Positions 1 to 8,998 of a stretch of DNA of 64,000 nucleotides are shown here, one piece after another. How positions within the stretch are numbered: the stretch's first letter is position 1; each line of letters opens with the position of its first letter. Below the pieces are notes generated by a model that made no database searches, had not been told where the DNA came from, and was given only the letters and a program-made list of their open reading frames with translations. Made by a program: the position numbers and the translations under genes. Source of the stretch: Streptomyces hyderabadensis (lineage in GTDB: Bacteria > Actinomycetota > Actinomycetes > Streptomycetales > Streptomycetaceae); the NCBI RefSeq assembly GCF_020404845.1, contig NZ_JAIOJZ010000046.1:1-64000 (forward strand). Direction: 5' to 3'.

Positions 1-2384
1 TGGCGCGCCGGGCCGCCTCGGCGGGCACCGCGGTGCTGTGGGGCAGCGGCCAGGAGGCGGAGGGCCACACGCCGTACGGGGCGTTCGCCGAAGCCCTCGA
101 CGGCTGGCTCGCCGGGCACGACGCGGGCGAGCGGGCCCGGGTCGGCGGCGAGTATCCCGAGCTGGCCGCGTTCCTGCCGTCGCTCGGACGGGTCGCCACC
201 GGGTCGGAGCGCAGCCCGGAGGAGGAACGCGACCGGTTGTTCCGGGCGAGCACGATGTTCCTCGGCGACCTGGCCGTCCGCTGTCCGGTCCTCGTCGTCC
301 TGGACGACCTGCACGCCGCCGACACCGGCTCGTTCCGCCTGCTCGGCCACCTCGCCCGGCGCGCCGGGGAACGCGGCACCGCCCTGCGGTTCCTGGTGAC
401 CTACCGCGAGGAGGAGGTGCCCGAGGGCGACACCCGCCGCTCGGTCGTCGCCTCCCTGCTGCGACAGCGGCTGGGCGCGCGGGAGGAAGTGGGGCGCCTC
501 GACGAGGAGGCGTGCCTGACCGTGGTGCGGGACGCCGCGGGACACCGCCCGGACGATCCCGCCCGTGCCCGCCGCGTGTGGGAACTCTCCCTCGGTAATC
601 CGCTGTTCGCCCTGGAACTGACCCGCGGCCTGAACGAGGGCGGCACCGACAACGATGTCACTCCCGAAGGCGTCCGGGAGCTGGTGACCGGCCGCCTGGT
701 CCGGCTCGACCCCGACACCCGCCGCGTGGTCGAGGCGCTCTCCGTGGCCGGCGGGGAGACCGCCCTGACCGAACTCCTCGACGTCGCCGAACACGGCTTG
801 CGCCCGCCGGTGTCCGGCGCCGCGGCGGCCGACGCCCTGGACCGGGCCATCTCGGCCTCGCTCCTCGAAGAACGCCAGGTCGTGGTCGCGGGGCGGCCCG
901 AGGCCGGGGTCGCCTTCCGGCACCCACTGGTCCGGCTCACCTGCTACGAACAGCTGACCACGGTCCGCCGCAGGCAGCTGCACGCCGCCTACGCCCGGAC
1001 GGTGGCCCGGCGCCGCCCCGACGCCGTCGACACCCTCGCCGCCCACTTCACCCGGGCCGACGACCCGCGGGCCGCCACCTACCTGCGCCGGGCGGCCGAG
1101 CGGGCCGCGGGGCTCTACGCCAACGACACCGCCGACCGCTACTACCGGGACCTGGTGGCCCGCCTGGACGTGGACGCGGCCCGCGCCCGGCTCGCCCACG
1201 CCCATGTCCTGCGCAGAATGGGCCATTTCGAGCAGGCGGCGGACACCCTGCGGCTCGCCCTCGCGGAGTTCGCGCGGCGCGGCGGCCACGACGACGCGGT
1301 CCTCGCCGCGGCGCTGCTCGCCGAGACCCTCGTCAAGACCAGCGCCCCCGACGCCGGCCGCCGCGTCCTCCGGGAGCATCCGGTCACCGCGGACACCGCA
1401 CCGGAACCGGCCGCCTGCCACCACCTCGCCCGTTCCGTCGTCCGCTGCGTCCAGGGCAGGTACGCCGACGGCGCGGAAGCCGCCCGGCAGGCCCTGGACG
1501 CCGCCCGCGACGTGCCGGGGGCCCGGGGGCAGGGGCTGGCGGCCCGCGCCTTGGCGCTGAACGCGGCCAACCTCGGCCTCGCCGGCCGCTTCGACGAAGC
1601 CCGCGAGGCGGGCGACCGGGCGCTGGCACCGGCGGAGGCGTACGGCGAGCCGACGCTGCTCGGCTCGGTCCTGTCGACCGTCCGTGAGAACGCGCGCCGG
1701 TCCGGCCGGCTGCGTGAGGCCGTCGACATCGGCACCCGCGCCCTCGGCCTCGCCGAGCGGTCCGGTGACCCGACCGCCGCCGCCTTCGAACGGGCCAACC
1801 TCGCCGAACTCCATCTGCTGCTCCAAGAGCCCGGCCCCGCCCGTGCCCTCGCCGACCACGCGGTGTCGGGTGCCGAGCCGTACGACGCCTGGTGCCTCCC
1901 CTACGCGCTGGCCACCCAGGCCCGCGTGCGGGCCTTCGCCGGCGCGGCGACCGAGGCGAACGCCCTCCTGGACCGCGCCGAGGCGGTCGCCACCGCCCGG
2001 GGCGACCGGCAGGCCGAGCACGAGGTCCGCACGGCCCGCGCGGAACTCGCCCTGCACACCGGCCGGCCCGGGGACGCGCTGCGCGCCCTGGACGGCCACT
2101 TCGCCGACGCCCCCGTACTGGCGACCTGGGCCGAACTCCTCTCCGGGAACCGCTCCGCCGCGCTGCGTCTCGCCCGCGCGGAGGTGGCGCGGAGCCGCCG
2201 CACGGGCGAACGCCTCGCCGAGGTGGAGGCCCGGACCGCCCTCGGAGCCTGCTTGTGCCGCCTCGGCCGCGCACCGCAGGGCGACGCGGAACTGCGCCGG
2301 GCCGACTCCCTCGCGGCGGCCCTCCCGTACCCGGCCGGGACCCGCCGGGTGGCGTGGGCGCGTCAGATACTGAAGGGGGCTTGA
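1..2384 (+). CDS. Large AAA/STAND ATPase regulator, 5' end outside window
   Basis: The reading frame is open from base 3, so the protein starts upstream of the window; the GTG at 33 is internal. What is present is the region after a Walker A loop, with a Walker B motif (LVVLDDLH, near base 300) and a long helical TPR-like C-terminal half. This is the layout of LuxR-type large ATPase (LAL) or SARP-associated ATPase regulators, which use a cytoplasmic ATPase module to control transcription. The C-terminus (ending ARQILKGA) has no LuxR helix-turn-helix, so any DNA-binding domain must be N-terminal, or absent. The last 22 bp overlap the convergent gene at 2363. Family level call only; target genes unknown. 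Confidence 0.8.
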   Translation, partial: ARRAASAGTAVLWGSGQEAEGHTPYGAFAEALDGWLAGHDAGERARVGGEYPELAAFLPSLGRVATGSERSPEEERDRLFRASTMFLGDLAVRCPVLVVLDDLHAADTGSFRLLGHLARRAGERGTALRFLVTYREEEVPEGDTRRSVVASLLRQRLGAREEVGRLDEEACLTVVRDAAGHRPDDPARARRVWELSLGNPLFALELTRGLNEGGTDNDVTPEGVRELVTGRLVRLDPDTRRVVEALSVAGGETALTELLDVAEHGLRPPVSGAAAADALDRAISASLLEERQVVVAGRPEAGVAFRHPLVRLTCYEQLTTVRRRQLHAAYARTVARRRPDAVDTLAAHFTRADDPRAATYLRRAAERAAGLYANDTADRYYRDLVARLDVDAARARLAHAHVLRRMGHFEQAADTLRLALAEFARRGGHDDAVLAAALLAETLVKTSAPDAGRRVLREHPVTADTAPEPAACHHLARSVVRCVQGRYADGAEAARQALDAARDVPGARGQGLAARALALNAANLGLAGRFDEAREAGDRALAPAEAYGEPTLLGSVLSTVRENARRSGRLREAVDIGTRALGLAERSGDPTAAAFERANLAELHLLLQEPGPARALADHAVSGAEPYDAWCLPYALATQARVRAFAGAATEANALLDRAEAVATARGDRQAEHEVRTARAELALHTGRPGDALRALDGHFADAPVLATWAELLSGNRSAALRLARAEVARSRRTGERLAEVEARTALGACLCRLGRAPQGDAELRRADSLAAALPYPAGTRRVAWARQILKGA

Positions 2385-2833
2385 GGGACGGCCCGCGGCA
2401 GCAGGTCCAGCTCCGCGCGGACCGTCTTGCCGACGGGTACGCGGTCGAACACGCACCATCGGTCCGCCAGCGCGTCCACGAGCAGCAGCCCGCGCCCGTG
2501 CTCGGCATCCGGGGCCGCCGTGACCGTGGGGCGGCGCTCCCCCCGGCTGTCGGACACGTCGATCCGCAGCGTGTACGCGTCCAGCCGCAGCAGCACCTCG
2601 ATGTCCCGCCCCGGCACCCGCCCGTGCGTCACGGCGTTCGCCGCCAGCTCGGCGACGAGCAGCGCGGCCGTGTCGGACACCGGCGAGCCGTACGGGATGC
2701 CCCAGGCGTCCAGCCGGTGCAGGACGAGGTGGCGGGCCAGTCGTGCGCCGCGCGGAGTGGAGCTGAACCGCTGGGCGAACACACGCGCGGTGACCGGGAG
2801 TCGGGGGGCGGAAGCTGGTCTCATGCCGCCCAT
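2363..2833 (-). CDS. ATP-binding protein, RsbW/HATPase_c anti-sigma-like
   Basis: A 156-residue GHKL-fold ATPase of the type abundant in Streptomyces, related to the serine kinase anti-sigma factor RsbW. Visible motifs are the N box (ELAANAVTHG, about residue 65), the G1 box (DVSDSRGE, about 95) and the G2 box (HGRGLLLVDALADRW, about 120). Such proteins usually phosphorylate anti-anti-sigma partners or act beside XRE/DUF397 regulators; one such pair lies divergently upstream at 2974. The length is normal for the single-domain family. The partner protein cannot be told from sequence. Confidence 0.88.
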   Translation of the reverse strand: MGGMRPASAPRLPVTARVFAQRFSSTPRGARLARHLVLHRLDAWGIPYGSPVSDTAALLVAELAANAVTHGRVPGRDIEVLLRLDAYTLRIDVSDSRGERRPTVTAAPDAEHGRGLLLVDALADRWCVFDRVPVGKTVRAELDLLPRAVPQAPFSI

Positions 2834-2973
2834 CCCACCTGCGGAGACGCCGTTCCACCAGATCAGCGACCGGTACGCACGGTGAGCGTACGGGTGCGGA
2901 CGGTGGACAGTAGGAGTAACCGTCCGTGACCATGGGCCCGTTGAGTGGGCGTGACGGGTGGGAGGTGTCCCGG

Positions 2974-3807
2974 ATGACGGACGGTACGTGCGGCGCGGGT
3001 GAACCGGAGGCGTCGGACAGCCTCAAGGCGTTCGGCGAGGTCGTCAAGGCGTTCCGCAAACGGGCGGGGCTGACCCAGGAGGAGTTCGCGCCACAAGTGC
3101 GGTACTCGGTGCCGACGGTGGCGTCCATCGAGCAGGGGCGACGGTTCCCTCCGGTGGACTTCGTGGAACGCGCGGAGGAAGTGCTTGACGCCTTCGGGGC
3201 GCTTCGAGGCGCGGCACGGCATCTGTCGCGGCAACCGGGGCTGGCGAGCTGGTTCCGGCAGTGGGCGCGGTTCGAGGCGGAGGCGGTGAGTCTGTACACG
3301 TATGAATGCCGGTTGATTCCGGGGCTGTTGCAGACGGAGGCGTACGCGCGCACGTTGTTCACGAACCAACTGCCGCCACTGAGTGACGACCAGATCGAGG
3401 CGCATTGGTTGGCCCGGGCGGAACGGCAACGGCTGCTCAAGGAGCGACCGAACACGGCGTTCAGCTTCATCTTGGAGGAGCATCTGTTCCTGCGGCGCAC
3501 AGGCGGGGCGCAGACCACCCGGGCGTTGATCGACCACGTGCTGGGGCTGACGGAGCTACGGAACGTGGAGGTGCAGGTGATGCCGGTGGCGCGGAGCGCG
3601 CACGCAGGGATGGCCGGCCCGATGCAGCTCCTGGAGACACCAGAGGCACGCTGGTTCGCCTACAACGAGGGGCAGCGGGGAGGCATGTTCGTCTCCGAAC
3701 GGAAAGAGGTCAGCGTCCTCCAGATGAGGTATGCCAGGATGCGGTCACAGGCCCTCTCCCTCGACGACTCCCTGGGCCTGTTGCAGCGGATGCGAGGAGC
3801 CTCATGA
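2974..3807 (+). CDS. XRE-family helix-turn-helix regulator with DUF5753 (Scr1 family)
   Basis: About 277 residues. The N-terminal Cro/C1-type HTH (about residues 18-72; TQEEFA ... VPTVASIEQG) is followed by the DUF5753 domain that defines this Streptomyces family (YECRLIPGLLQTEAYAR, LEEHLFLRR, VQVMP). These regulators are normally encoded just before a small DUF397 protein, as here, with an ATGA overlap at 3804. I chose ATG 2974 because GGAGG lies 8 bases before it and the protein then starts like its relatives; GTG 2926, with AGGAG upstream, is a possible longer start. Such pairs often influence development or antibiotic production, but that is family knowledge. Confidence 0.9.
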   Translation: MTDGTCGAGEPEASDSLKAFGEVVKAFRKRAGLTQEEFAPQVRYSVPTVASIEQGRRFPPVDFVERAEEVLDAFGALRGAARHLSRQPGLASWFRQWARFEAEAVSLYTYECRLIPGLLQTEAYARTLFTNQLPPLSDDQIEAHWLARAERQRLLKERPNTAFSFILEEHLFLRRTGGAQTTRALIDHVLGLTELRNVEVQVMPVARSAHAGMAGPMQLLETPEARWFAYNEGQRGGMFVSERKEVSVLQMRYARMRSQALSLDDSLGLLQRMRGAS

Positions 3808-4085
3808 ACACGACGGAACTGGCCTGGTTCAAAAGCTCGTACAGCAGCAGCGGCGACGGCGACTGCGTCGAGGTGGCCCTGGCCTGGCACAAGTCCAGTT
3901 ACAGCAGCGGAGGCGACGGCGACTGCGTCGAGGTGGCCTCCTGCCCCGAGACCGTCCACGTCCGTGACTCGAAGGTGCGGCAGGGCGCCCAGCTCGCCGT
4001 CTCCCCGGTGGCCTGGGCCCGTTTCCTCAGCAGCACGTGCGTCCATGAAATGGCTGGGCAGCCGTGGACGTTGGCCAGGTCATGA
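3804..4085 (+). CDS. DUF397 protein with duplicated core motif
   Basis: A 93-residue DUF397 protein, the usual partner of the preceding XRE regulator and translationally coupled to it through ATGA. The domain signature (W-KSSYSS-DGDCVEVA) occurs twice in tandem: AWFKSSYSSSGDGDCVEVA is followed at once by AWHKSSYSSGGDGDCVEVA, then the normal remainder (VHVRDSKV ... VAWARFL). A standard DUF397 protein is about 60-70 residues with one copy, so this gene has an in-frame duplication of roughly 57 bp. The C-terminal tail after WARFL is longer than usual and runs into the next gene, again with ATGA. Confidence 0.87.
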   Translation: MNTTELAWFKSSYSSSGDGDCVEVALAWHKSSYSSGGDGDCVEVASCPETVHVRDSKVRQGAQLAVSPVAWARFLSSTCVHEMAGQPWTLARS

Positions 4086-4540
4086 CCCAAAGACCAGCGC
4101 CTCGCCCCCTGTCCGACGAAGCCCTCTCCGCCCTGCTCGGCAAGCAGCAGTTCGGCACGCTCGCCACCGTCAAGCGCAGTGGCCACCCGCACCTGACCAC
4201 CATGCTGTACAGCTGGGACTCCGAAGCCCGTACGGTGCGGTTCTCGACGACGGCCGACCGGGTCAAGATCGGGCATCTGCGGCGCAACCCGCGTGCGGCG
4301 CTGCATGTGCAGGGTGGCGACGTGTGGTCGTTCGCCGTCGCCGAAGGCGAGGCCGAGGTGTCCGAGAGCACGACCGCTCCCGGTGACGCCGTCGGGCGGG
4401 AACTGCTCGCGATGGTCCCGCAAGCCGCGAAGCCGGAGGACGAATCGGCGTTCCTGGAGCAACTGGTCGCCGAGCGCCGGGTGGTCATTCGGTTGAGGGT
4501 GGACCGCCTGTACGGCACGGCACTCGACATCGACGGCTGA
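4082..4540 (+). CDS. PPOX-class F420/FMN-dependent oxidoreductase
   Basis: A 152-residue split beta-barrel protein of the pyridoxamine 5'-phosphate oxidase-like family. The N-terminal barrel shows QFGTLATVKRSGHPHLTTML, then FSTTADRVKIGHLRRNPRAALHV, typical of small F420- or FMN-binding reductases. The ATG at 4082 overlaps the stop of the DUF397 gene (ATGA), which supports this start over GTG 4064 and puts it in one transcript with the XRE/DUF397 pair. That placement may be chance. Substrate unknown. Confidence 0.88.
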   Translation: MTQRPAPRPLSDEALSALLGKQQFGTLATVKRSGHPHLTTMLYSWDSEARTVRFSTTADRVKIGHLRRNPRAALHVQGGDVWSFAVAEGEAEVSESTTAPGDAVGRELLAMVPQAAKPEDESAFLEQLVAERRVVIRLRVDRLYGTALDIDG

Positions 4541-4553
4541 GGACCGGCCGAGG

Positions 4554-4584
4554 GGCGCGGCCCGGCGACGGGCCGGGCCGCGCC
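4554..4584. terminator. Bidirectional hairpin terminator
   Basis: A perfect 13-bp stem (GGCGCGGCCCGGC pairing with GCCGGGCCGCGCC) with a 5-base loop lies between two converging genes that end at 4540 and 4595. There is no T-run, as usual for Streptomyces terminators. Confidence 0.75.
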
Positions 4585-4594
4585 GGGCCACGGG

Positions 4595-6778
4595 TCAGCG
4601 GGGCTCGGGGGCTTCGATGGACACCTTCGGCAGCTTTCGGGCCAGTGGTGCGGGCAGCCACCATGCCCACCTGCCGAGCATCTGCATCACGGCGGGAACG
4701 ATCAGGCAGCGGATGACCACGGCGTCGAGGAGGATCGCGACGGCCAGGCCGAGCCCGAACTGCTGGAGCATGCGATCGGGGCTCAGGACGAACGCCCCGA
4801 AGACGAACATCATGATGCCGGCGGCCGCGGTGATGACCTTGCCGGTGGCAGCGAGTCCTTCCCGTACGGATTGCGCGGGATCCTTGGTACGCAGCCATTC
4901 TTCGTGGATGCGCGAGACGAGGAAGACCTCGTAGTCCATGGAGAGCCCGAAGACGATCGCGAAGATCAGAGCGGGGATGAACGCCTCGACGGGGCCGGGC
5001 TGGGCACCGAACCAGCCGTGCTGGAACACCAGGGTGATCACGCCCAGCGCGGCCGAGATGGACAGCAGGTTCAGGACGGCGGCCTTGACGGGGATCCAGA
5101 TGGACCGGAAGACCAGCAGGAGCAGGATCGAGGAGACACCTACGACGACGGCGACGAACAGCGGCAACCGGTCGGCGAGGGTCTCGGAGACGTCCTGGGA
5201 GGCAGCGGTGGCACCACCGACCAGCACCTCGGCGCCGGTGGCGTGTTCCAGCGGTGGGGCCACGTCGTCGCGCAGGTGGTGGACGAGGTCCACGGTGCCG
5301 GTGGACTGCGGAGAGGTCGTCGGGTAGACGAATACGGTGGACAGGGCGCCGTCCTCGGAGGGCATCGCCGGGCTGGCCTCGGCGACGCCGTCGGTGGTGG
5401 CGAGCTGGGCCTGGACGGCCTGGCCCGCTTGCTGGTCGCCCTTGACCAGGACGATGAGCGGACCGTTGAAGCCGGGGCCGAAGCCTTCGGCGAGCAGGTC
5501 GTAGGCGTGCCGGGAGGTGGTGTCCTGCGCGTCGTTGCCGGAGTCGGCGAAGCCCAGGCGCATGCCCAGGGCCGGTGCGGACAGGGCCAGGAGTGCGATG
5601 ACACCGACCAGCAGGGTCGGAACCGGGCGGCGCTGCACGGCACCCGCCATGGCCCGCCACCTGTTGCCTTCGGTCATGCCCTTCTTCGCGGCCCTGGCCC
5701 GCTGTTTGAGGACGTGCCGCTGGATGCGGTCGCCGAACAGGGCGAGAAGGGCGGGCAGCAGGACGAGGGAGGCGGCGATCGTGACCAGGACGGTGACGGC
5801 CACCGCAAGGGCGATGCCCTGCAGGGAGCCGAACCCGAGGGCGACCAGGCCGAGGAGGGCGACGATGACGGTGCAGCCGGCGAAGAAGACCGTGCGCCCG
5901 GCGGAGCCCAGGGCCTTGCGGCCCGCCTCGTCGGGCTCGGCTCCCGCCAGGAGTTCGTGGCGGTAGCGGTAGAAGATCAGGAGGGCGTAGTCGACCCCGA
6001 CGCCGAGCCCGATGAGCAGGAGGATGGGCGGGGTGAAGTCGGCGACGGTGAAGATGTGCGAGGCCAGGGCGATCAGGCCGATGGCGCCGCCGACCGCGAA
6101 CAGCGCGGTGATCAGAGGCAGCGATGCCGCCAGGAGCGAACCGAACAGCAGCACCAGGATGACCAGGGCGGCCACGATCCCGGTCAGTTCCGCGGTCGGG
6201 GGCGCCTGGTCCTCGGCGTTGCGCGCGGCCTCTCCGCCGACCTCGACCTGGAGGTCGTCGGTAGCGATGTGCTGGGCGACGTCGAGGATCTCGGCGACGT
6301 CCTCCTTGGGGACCTCCTCGACCTTGCCGTCCAGGGTGACGGAGGCGTAGGCGATCGTGCCGTCCTCGGAGACCGCCGAAGCGTCGGCGAAGGGGCTGCG
6401 CACATCCGCGACCCCGGCCATCTGCCTCACCTCGGCCAGCATCGGCTCGACGCGGTCCTTGGCACCCTGGACGCCCGCGATGTCCTTGAAGACGATCTGG
6501 ATGCTGTCGCCCGCCTGGTCACTGCCGTGCTGCTCGAACAGGTCGGTGGCCCGCTGGGAGTCCGTGCCCGGCAGCGTGAAGTCGTTCTTGTACGCGGAGC
6601 CGACCGCGGTCGAACCCAGCGTGATGGCGGCCACGACCGCCACCCACAGGACGAGGGCCGCCCAGCGGTGGCGCTGCGCCCAGCCGGCCAGGGCGCCGAA
6701 CCGGCCGTGGGATGCGGACGTGTCGGCTCCCGACGGGGGCGGGGCGAGGGGCGCGGCGGAGCCGCGAGGGGAAGACAT
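4595..6778 (-). CDS. MMPL-family RND-type membrane transporter
   Basis: A 727-residue protein with the standard actinobacterial MMPL layout. A short cytoplasmic N-terminus and TM1 (about residues 30-55) precede an extracytoplasmic loop, then a block of five TM helices (about 185-350). The pattern then repeats (TM7 near 385, second loop, TM8-12 about 540-705). MMPL proteins export lipids or small hydrophobic molecules using proton flow; in Streptomyces they often give resistance or envelope functions. A small membrane protein gene ends 4 bp upstream, so the two are one operon. A divergent two-component system beyond a long dyad is the likely regulator. Confidence 0.95.
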   Translation of the reverse strand: MSSPRGSAAPLAPPPSGADTSASHGRFGALAGWAQRHRWAALVLWVAVVAAITLGSTAVGSAYKNDFTLPGTDSQRATDLFEQHGSDQAGDSIQIVFKDIAGVQGAKDRVEPMLAEVRQMAGVADVRSPFADASAVSEDGTIAYASVTLDGKVEEVPKEDVAEILDVAQHIATDDLQVEVGGEAARNAEDQAPPTAELTGIVAALVILVLLFGSLLAASLPLITALFAVGGAIGLIALASHIFTVADFTPPILLLIGLGVGVDYALLIFYRYRHELLAGAEPDEAGRKALGSAGRTVFFAGCTVIVALLGLVALGFGSLQGIALAVAVTVLVTIAASLVLLPALLALFGDRIQRHVLKQRARAAKKGMTEGNRWRAMAGAVQRRPVPTLLVGVIALLALSAPALGMRLGFADSGNDAQDTTSRHAYDLLAEGFGPGFNGPLIVLVKGDQQAGQAVQAQLATTDGVAEASPAMPSEDGALSTVFVYPTTSPQSTGTVDLVHHLRDDVAPPLEHATGAEVLVGGATAASQDVSETLADRLPLFVAVVVGVSSILLLLVFRSIWIPVKAAVLNLLSISAALGVITLVFQHGWFGAQPGPVEAFIPALIFAIVFGLSMDYEVFLVSRIHEEWLRTKDPAQSVREGLAATGKVITAAAGIMMFVFGAFVLSPDRMLQQFGLGLAVAILLDAVVIRCLIVPAVMQMLGRWAWWLPAPLARKLPKVSIEAPEPR

Positions 6779-6782
6779 GGAC

Positions 6783-6998
6783 CTACCTCGGGTCGGAGCG
6801 GGTGTTGCCTGGAGTCACCGCCGCGCCCACCGCCGCTCCGGCGAGCGCGGGTACACCGACTACGAGTCCGGCGAACAGACCGGTGACCGTGATCGAGAGC
6901 GTTCCGGCAGCGGTGACCAGCAGGATTCCGGCCGCGGCACCCACGAGCGCACCGACGACGGCGGCGCTGAAACGGGTGGGGGCGATGGACGACGACAT
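6783..6998 (-). CDS. Small two-helix membrane protein upstream of MMPL transporter
   Basis: A 71-residue protein starting at ATG 6998, with a purine-rich stretch (AGGATCGAAGG) just upstream as a possible ribosome site. It is mostly two hydrophobic segments rich in Gly, Ala and Val (about residues 12-35 and 38-62) with a short charged tail (TRSDPR). The stop lies 4 bp before the MMPL gene start, so it is the first gene of that operon. No family recognised. It could be an accessory subunit or regulator of the transporter. The reading frame is supported mainly by hydrophobic composition and operon position. Confidence 0.65.
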   Translation of the reverse strand: MSSSIAPTRFSAAVVGALVGAAAGILLVTAAGTLSITVTGLFAGLVVGVPALAGAAVGAAVTPGNTRSDPR

Positions 6999-7056
6999 GC
7001 CTTCGATCCTGCTGGCCGCACCGGCCGCGGGCGTCGGCCCCCGGCTGACAGTCCAT

Positions 7057-7094
7057 GGCGGGGGACGTACTCCCGCTGGTGTACGTCCCCCGCC
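7057..7094. promoter_or_regulatory. Long perfect dyad between divergent MMPL operon and two-component system
   Basis: Arms of 14 bp (GGCGGGGGACGTAC and GTACGTCCCCCGCC) flank a 10-base spacer. The dyad lies in the 181-bp gap between the starts at 6998 (minus) and 7180 (plus). Position and symmetry suit a dimeric response-regulator operator controlling both transcripts. A further GCGTACTCC at about 7098-7106 repeats part of an arm. Confidence 0.6.
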
Positions 7095-7179
7095 GGCGCG
7101 TACTCCTCCAGCACGCACCCCGAGCCCAAAAGGGAACATAATCCACCAGGTCGTGGCGTGCTCCGGGCAGTATGGAGCA

Positions 7180-8349
7180 GTGCCGCACCTCGACGTCTCC
7201 CGCCTCCGCCTGCCCACCGGGCCGCGTGCCGACCTGGCGCTCGCCGGAGTCGTCCTGGCCCTGGCAGGCGTGGCCGAGGGGCAGCGCCTCGGCGCGGACT
7301 GGGCCGCGAGCCCTTCGGTGATCGGCTCCTGGACACTGGCCGCGACGGTGTGCGCGGTACTGCCGCTGCGCCGCCGCCACCCGGCGGCGGTCGGCTGGTG
7401 CACGGTCCTCGGCACCGGCGCCTACTACCTGCTGAGCACCGTCGACGGCCCACTCGTGGTCATCCCGATCGCGGCCCTGTACACGCTGGCGGCCCGGGGA
7501 CGGATCCGGACGTCGGTCGCCATGGCCGCGGTCATGGTGATCGGCGTGGGCGTGGGAGCGCTGGTCGGCACCGGGGACGTCACCGGCACGGCAGTGTTCA
7601 TGCTGACGGGCTGGCTGGTGGCGGTGGTGGCGCTGGGCGCGATGCGCCACGACCGGCTCGCCTACGCCGAGGCGCAGGCCAGGGGGCGCGCCACCCAGGA
7701 GCGCCTGCGCATCGCCCGCGAACTGCACGACGTCGTCGGCCACACCATGTCGGTGATCCACGTGCAGGCGTCCGCCACCCTGCACCGGCTGCCGAAGAAC
7801 CCCGGGCTGGCCGAGGAAGCTCTGACCGCGATCAAGCAGAGCAGCAAGGACGGCCTGCGAGAACTCCGCGCCACGCTGGGCGTGCTGCGCCAGGTCGACG
7901 AAGAGGCACCCACCACGCCCGCACCCGGGTTGTCCGGGATCGACGAGCTGATCTCCACGGCGGCGCGGGCCGGCCTGGAGGTCCGCCTCGAACGCGCGGG
8001 AGCCGACGCCCCACTGCCGGCCGCGGTGGACCTCGCCGCCTATCGCATCGTGCAGGAGTCACTGACCAACGCCGTCCGGCACAGCGGCGCCCGGCACGTC
8101 GTCGTCGGCCTCCACCACGACCGACGGGCCCTGGTCCTCTCGGTCACCGACGACGGGCCGGGACCGGCCCGCGCGGGGCACGGCAGCGGCATCGCGGGCA
8201 TGGCCGAACGGGCACGCGCCCTTGGCGGCACCCTGAGCGCCGAACCCGGGCGCTCCGGCGGTTTCACCGTCCGGGCCCGACTACCGTTTCCGGACCACCA
8301 CGAGCCGATCGGCGGAGCAGCTCATGATCAGGATCCTGCTGGCGGATGA
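7180..8349 (+). CDS. Two-component sensor histidine kinase (HisKA_3 / NarL-type partner)
   Basis: About 389 residues. The N-terminal part carries four or five membrane helices (about residues 15-160). Then come the HisKA_3 dimerisation domain with the phospho-acceptor histidine (RIARELHDVVGHTMS, about 185-200) and a HATPase_c domain (YRIVQESLTNAVRHSG; SVTDDGPGP; GIAGMAERARALGG). This is the usual partner of NarL-type regulators, and the response regulator gene overlaps its 3' end by 26 bp. The start is uncertain: GTG 7180 gives the usual family N-terminus but GGAG sits only two bases before it; GTG 7153 is the alternative. The divergent MMPL operon is the likely target. Confidence 0.87.
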   Translation: MPHLDVSRLRLPTGPRADLALAGVVLALAGVAEGQRLGADWAASPSVIGSWTLAATVCAVLPLRRRHPAAVGWCTVLGTGAYYLLSTVDGPLVVIPIAALYTLAARGRIRTSVAMAAVMVIGVGVGALVGTGDVTGTAVFMLTGWLVAVVALGAMRHDRLAYAEAQARGRATQERLRIARELHDVVGHTMSVIHVQASATLHRLPKNPGLAEEALTAIKQSSKDGLRELRATLGVLRQVDEEAPTTPAPGLSGIDELISTAARAGLEVRLERAGADAPLPAAVDLAAYRIVQESLTNAVRHSGARHVVVGLHHDRRALVLSVTDDGPGPARAGHGSGIAGMAERARALGGTLSAEPGRSGGFTVRARLPFPDHHEPIGGAAHDQDPAGG

Positions 8350-8994
8350 CCAGCGCCTCGTGCGCGCGGGGATCCGCGGCATCCTCGACGACGAGGACGA
8401 CCTGCACGTCGTCGCCGAAGCCGCCGACGGGCGCGCCGCCGTCGCCGCGTGTCGCGAACTGCGGCCGACGTGGTGCTGATGGACATCCGCATGCCCGGCA
8501 TGGACGGCCTCGAAGCCGCCCGCCGCATCACCGCCGACGAGCACCTGGCAGCGGTGAAGGTGGTGATGCTCACCACCTTCGACCTCGACGAGTACGTGTA
8601 CGGAGCCTTACGCTTCGGCGCCTCGGGCTTCCTGGTCAAGGACACCGAACCGGCCGAACTGCTGCACGCGGTCCGGGTCGCCGCGCGCGGTGACGCGCTC
8701 ATCAGCCCCTCGATCACCCGTCGGCTGATCGCCGAGTTCGCCGACCGTCCGGACCGCGTCCGTCCGCCCGACCAGCGGCTCGACGCCCTGACCGACCGCG
8801 AACGTGAGGTCATGCGGTTGATCGCCGCCGGCCACACCAATGGCGAAATCGCCGCCCGGCTGGTGGTCTCCCCACTGACCGCGAAGACCCACGTCAGCCG
8901 GATCATGGCCAAGCTCGGTGCCCGCGACAGATCCCAGGTCGTGGTCATGGCCTACGAGTACCGCATGGTCAGCCCCGGCTGGCTGACGGACTGA
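8324..8994 (+). pseudogene. NarL/FixJ response regulator interrupted by a 1-bp frameshift
   Basis: From ATG 8324 the frame reads IRILLADDQRLVRAGIRGIL, a normal receiver start, but stops at TGA 8477-8479 after CRELRPTWC. The rest of the receiver (ADVVLMDIRMPGMDG with the phospho-acceptor Asp, LTTFDLDEYV, FLVKDTEP) and the LuxR HTH (LTDREREVMRLIAAGHTNGEIA) continue in the next frame to 8994. Adding one base near 8467 (CCGAC to CCGGAC) gives a continuous 223-residue protein reading ELRPDVVLMDI, the family consensus. It is either a real inactivating deletion in a GC run or a sequencing error. The gene overlaps the kinase gene by 26 bp. Confidence 0.85.
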
Positions 8995-8998
8995 ACGG

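Noticed and set aside
4871..6886. Long open frame on the plus strand opposite the MMPL gene
   Set aside because: The translation is Gly/Asp/Arg-rich with no domain, signal or ribosome site. It mirrors third-position GC bias of the real minus-strand gene.
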